16,355 nucleotides of DNA from B120-G9 sp034659895 (GTDB lineage: Bacteria > Zixibacteria > MSB-5A5 > GN15 > FEB-12), in the NCBI GenBank assembly GCA_034659895.1, contig JAYEIF010000105.1:1-16355 (forward strand), read 5' to 3'. The notes beneath the pieces are model-generated. The model was not told the DNA's origin and did no database searches. It worked only from the letters and a program-made list of their open reading frames with translations. Positions 13,594-16,355 of the stretch are shown one piece after another (the first letter of the stretch is position 1; each line of letters starts with the position of its first letter). Position numbers and translations under genes: made by a program.

Positions 13594-15108
13594 ATGAAGC
13601 TTGAATATACCCCAACAATTCTCATTGTCGATGATGAGGAGTATATCTGCGACGTGATTAAAGAGTCGTTGTCTGATAAAAAATACAACCTCGTAGCTTT
13701 TCATGATCCGGCTAAAGCTTTGGAATACCTTCAAGACAATCCTGTTGACTTGGTCTTGAGTGATCTTATTATGGATAAGTATTCGGGCGAAAAGATTCTT
13801 GAGGAAGCTTTAGACACTCAGGATGATGTGGTTGTGATAATAATGACGGCGCATCCGACGGTGAAAATGGCAATATCTGTACTAAAGAAAGGCGCCTATG
13901 ATTTCCTCGTCAAACCATTCAAGTTAGAGTTACTTAAGTCAACTATCCAGCGCGCTCTGGTTCATCAGCAAGTATTACGAGATAATGTTCATCTGCGCAG
14001 TCAGGTAAAGTTTCTTAAAGTTGCCAATGCCCATACTTCCGGTGTTGAAATAGAACGCTTGTTAGAAATGGTGGTGGATTCATGCAAGAATGAATTGGGT
14101 GCTTCGGCGGCGGGATTGCTCGAAATTGATCCGAAATCTGAAGAGCAGATACGGCAATCCAGCACTGTGGACGATCCCTCAATGAAGGATGAGGTTCTTA
14201 ATATCGATTCTCTGAAAAAGTTTGTTGGAACATGGCGCCCAAAACCAATTATCGAAGGTAAGCGTGTTAAGCAGAATGGCCACTCGTTAGTAAAGATAAC
14301 CATTTATCAACCTATTTTTATTCGGAGAACCTTGCACGGCGTCATCAGTCTTATTATTGAGTCCCATTTTGGTCATGTTACATCAGGACAACTCGACGTT
14401 TTATCAATCCTTACTAATACAGCAGCTTCGGCCATTGCCAATCATATCCTCTACCAAAACCTTCAGCAATCCTATCTTGAGGCTATCCGTGGATTGGCAA
14501 ATGCAATTGAGGCACGTGACAAATATACTGCTGGTCATACTGATAGAGTTACTATTATAGCCGAGAGAATGGCGGAAGAAATGGGATGGGATGAAGATCA
14601 AATTCACGATTTGACTATGGGATGCACTCTGCACGACATAGGCAAAATTGGTGTGCCGGATAGTATACTTAATAAACCAAGCGTTCTTACCCAAGGTGAA
14701 ACAAAAAAAATGCAGAAACATCCAGAACTGGGGCTGAAAATCATCAGGGGAATCAGTTTGTTCAAACCTGCTGAGCCATACATTGGCTCCCACCATGAAC
14801 GCTGGGATGGTGCAGGATATCCCAAACAGCTCAAGGGCAAGGAAATTCCTATTGAAGGGCGTTTGTTGGCAGTTGTTGATACCTTTGATGCCATTATGTC
14901 TGATCGTCCTTATCGCAAGGGCGCCGATATCAAATCTGCAATACAGGAACTGATTAAATATAGCGGAATACAGTTTGACAAGGAGATGGTGGACATTTTC
15001 CTCAGGTTAATCCGCAGAGGAGCTATTGACCTCAAGACGCTTTACGACCGTGATGAAGAAATTGAACAGCTTGATGAGATTATAGTCAGCGAAACGGTAT
15101 CGGTGTAA
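13594..15108 (+). CDS. Response regulator with GAF and HD-GYP domains (c-di-GMP phosphodiesterase type)
   Basis: This is a 504-residue cytoplasmic protein with an ATG at 13594 after GAGGGA (13584-13589). Residues about 7-125 are a receiver domain with acidic pair D13/D14, phospho-acceptor D57, T85 and K107 before P108, all present. About 145-290 is a GAF-type sensor domain (QPIFIRRTLHGVISLIIES ... LTNTAASAIANH). About 295-475 is the HD-GYP domain: H315, HD at 347-348 (LHDIGKIGVPD), HHERWDGAGYP at 400-410, then DTFDAIMSDRPYRKG (429-443). The metal-binding and GYP residues are intact, so cyclic-di-GMP hydrolysis is expected and would be switched by a partner histidine kinase not present here. 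It is single, about 110 bp after lipA, and overlaps the convergent M50 gene by 23 bp. Confidence 0.93.
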   Translation: MKLEYTPTILIVDDEEYICDVIKESLSDKKYNLVAFHDPAKALEYLQDNPVDLVLSDLIMDKYSGEKILEEALDTQDDVVVIIMTAHPTVKMAISVLKKGAYDFLVKPFKLELLKSTIQRALVHQQVLRDNVHLRSQVKFLKVANAHTSGVEIERLLEMVVDSCKNELGASAAGLLEIDPKSEEQIRQSSTVDDPSMKDEVLNIDSLKKFVGTWRPKPIIEGKRVKQNGHSLVKITIYQPIFIRRTLHGVISLIIESHFGHVTSGQLDVLSILTNTAASAIANHILYQNLQQSYLEAIRGLANAIEARDKYTAGHTDRVTIIAERMAEEMGWDEDQIHDLTMGCTLHDIGKIGVPDSILNKPSVLTQGETKKMQKHPELGLKIIRGISLFKPAEPYIGSHHERWDGAGYPKQLKGKEIPIEGRLLAVVDTFDAIMSDRPYRKGADIKSAIQELIKYSGIQFDKEMVDIFLRLIRRGAIDLKTLYDRDEEIEQLDEIIVSETVSV

Positions 15109-16183
15109 ACGACAGTATTAGTATCACTATTGATGCCAATCCCATCAACATAGCCGTTTGTGGCAGAGCGACGTTGTCATTAATGGTTGGCGGATGTTTC
15201 ACCCTGAAGATAATACCGAAAATAGCAAACACCCACCACATTGGTGACTGAAATCCAAGCACAAACAATGCACCCATGGCAATCATCCCAAGCCAGTACT
15301 GATGTTTACGAACCAACCCATAAAGGATATGCCCGCCATCAAGTTGCCCAATTGGCAGCAGATTGATAGCTGTAACCAACATTCCAACCCAACCCGCAAA
15401 AGCAGCTTCAGTGAGTCGGTAATAGTATCCATCGGGCGCCACTCCGACAATAGCCTGAGTAGCAGCCCGCATGAGGATGGATTCCCCTTCGAGTGCAAAA
15501 GAAAAGTCTTTTATTTCAAATCCTGCGGGTGGCAGGAAAGTTGACTGAGACAATCCATAGATAAGCCAGAAAAGAGCTATAACCCATCCCGCCAGCGGAC
15601 CTGCGGCTCCTACTTCAATCAAATTACGACGATTGAAAAACGGCGATCTGGACTTAATAATCGCTCCGAATGTCCCAATGATATTCGGTGCAGGTATAAA
15701 GTAAGGCCACGAGGTGATGATATTCCGTCTTCGACTGGCGACAAAATGACCCATCTCGTGCACCAGCAATATTGACATCAAAGCAAGTGTAAACTCGATT
15801 CCAACCCCGTTTTTCAAATCAACAATTGTGCCGTTAAAAGCCTGATGAAACGAGGGAGCCACTCCGAGATTTTTCAGAAAAACCGGCACTACATAAACTG
15901 AAAAGATTGTAGCCAAAAACAGAATTATATTAAGAGGAGGAATACGCAACTGTCGGCGAGGATCGATATAGAGCATTGCGCCGTTTTCTATTTGCTCAAT
16001 CCGAAACCGATAGCCTGCCATTTTTAGCCGTTCGCCTGTTATCTTCAGAGCCTTTGATCGTGGGTCAAATCGGTGGCTTAGGCTGATAACCAACTCCGTC
16101 CCATGACGGTAAACAGCGCTTATCTCGAACAGGTCCTGCACGAGAGAAATAATAGTGTTGGCATCGGTTTCTTTTTGGTTCAT
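15086..16183 (-). CDS. Site-2-type M50 membrane metalloprotease
   Basis: This is a 365-residue multi-pass membrane protein with its ATG at 16183-16181 and no good Shine-Dalgarno. Residues 1-80 are a soluble N-terminal domain ending in the membrane-proximal R-R-Q-L-R-I-P-P-L-N. TM segments follow at about 83-103 and 128-150, the second carrying the zinc motif HEMGH (142-146). Then come the family's PYFIPAP (160-166) and GTFGA (170-174) blocks, V-G-A-A-G-P-L-A-G (191-199), further TM segments, and the second catalytic motif NLLPIGQLDGG (274-284), whose Asp282 is the third zinc ligand. This is the EGY1-like/S2P layout without a PDZ domain. The substrate is unknown; family members cleave membrane-anchored regulators. 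Its last 23 bp overlap the convergent HD-GYP gene. Confidence 0.92.
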   Translation of the reverse strand: MNQKETDANTIISLVQDLFEISAVYRHGTELVISLSHRFDPRSKALKITGERLKMAGYRFRIEQIENGAMLYIDPRRQLRIPPLNIILFLATIFSVYVVPVFLKNLGVAPSFHQAFNGTIVDLKNGVGIEFTLALMSILLVHEMGHFVASRRRNIITSWPYFIPAPNIIGTFGAIIKSRSPFFNRRNLIEVGAAGPLAGWVIALFWLIYGLSQSTFLPPAGFEIKDFSFALEGESILMRAATQAIVGVAPDGYYYRLTEAAFAGWVGMLVTAINLLPIGQLDGGHILYGLVRKHQYWLGMIAMGALFVLGFQSPMWWVFAIFGIIFRVKHPPTINDNVALPQTAMLMGLASIVILILSFTPIPFR

Positions 16184-16289
16184 AGTGTCTTATGATAATA
16201 TCGATATGTCCATTAACCCAAGCAAAAAAAGTTTAGTAGTTCAGCCGGTAGCCCACCTCGGCGGATTACGATTCAGACGTTCATTTCTA

Positions 16290-16355
16290 AAATTATCTCT
16301 ACACCCTTCGACTCCGCTCAGGGTGAGATAAATTTCCGCTCAGGATGACATAAAT
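16290..16355. repeat. REP-like palindromic repeat, truncated at the window edge
   Basis: CACCCT and AGGGTG (16302-16307 and 16320-16325) form a hairpin extended outward by imperfect AATTATCTC / GAGATAAATT pairing. A tandem 21-nt unit follows (16313-16333 and 16335-16355; TCCGCTCAGG...), with two mismatches between copies. The CCCTTCGACTCCGCTCAGG core is a very common interspersed repeat in environmental bacterial genomes. The element probably continues past the window end. Confidence 0.65.

Overview
This window (AT-leaning, mid-40s % GC by eye, with one 100-N scaffold gap at 10190-10289) looks like a metagenome-type contig from an uncultured Gram-negative bacterium of the FCB/Zixibacteria kind. 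The pointers are a secreted protein with a C-terminal type I dockerin, a lipobox lipoprotein, REP-like repeats seen in such genomes, and an HD-GYP response regulator. The taxonomic placement is inference from protein style, not a computed result.

Left part (1 to about 10.1 kb): a prophage or phage-derived virion module read on the + strand. It starts inside a prohead maturation protease, open at the left edge, with the probable catalytic Ser-Val-Gly-Phe motif and a Cys/His knuckle. After an interruption come a small one-TM coiled-coil protein, a small helical protein, a capsid-decoration-like protein and an HK97-fold major capsid protein, closed by an intrinsic terminator. Next are a beta-propeller protein with an Asp-box, a probable head-tail connector or neck protein, two small unknown proteins, two proteins with Sec signal peptides (a DNRLRE-type beta protein and a multi-Ig-like protein) and an LLH-holin-like protein. 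No terminase, portal, tape measure, tail tube, sheath or lysin is visible; terminase and portal may lie left of the window. The interruption (about 1.19-2.37 kb) holds a REP/MITE-like inverted-repeat element and a lipoprotein gene on the opposite strand, so it looks like inserted cargo.

Right part (about 10.3 kb to the end): ordinary chromosomal genes. A large secreted dockerin protein (- strand) is divergent from lipA (lipoyl synthase, + strand). Then come a response regulator-GAF-HD-GYP protein (+) and a site-2-type M50 membrane protease (-), whose 3' ends overlap convergently by 23 bp. The window ends in a truncated REP-like repeat.

The most unusual points are: Sec-exported beta-sandwich proteins inside a virion operon; a terminator whose 3' arm can alternatively pair with the next gene's Shine-Dalgarno; a long unexplained C-terminal extension on the prohead protease; a peptidase-like domain in the dockerin protein that seems to lack its nucleophile; and a repeat element whose two ends carry compensatory base changes.
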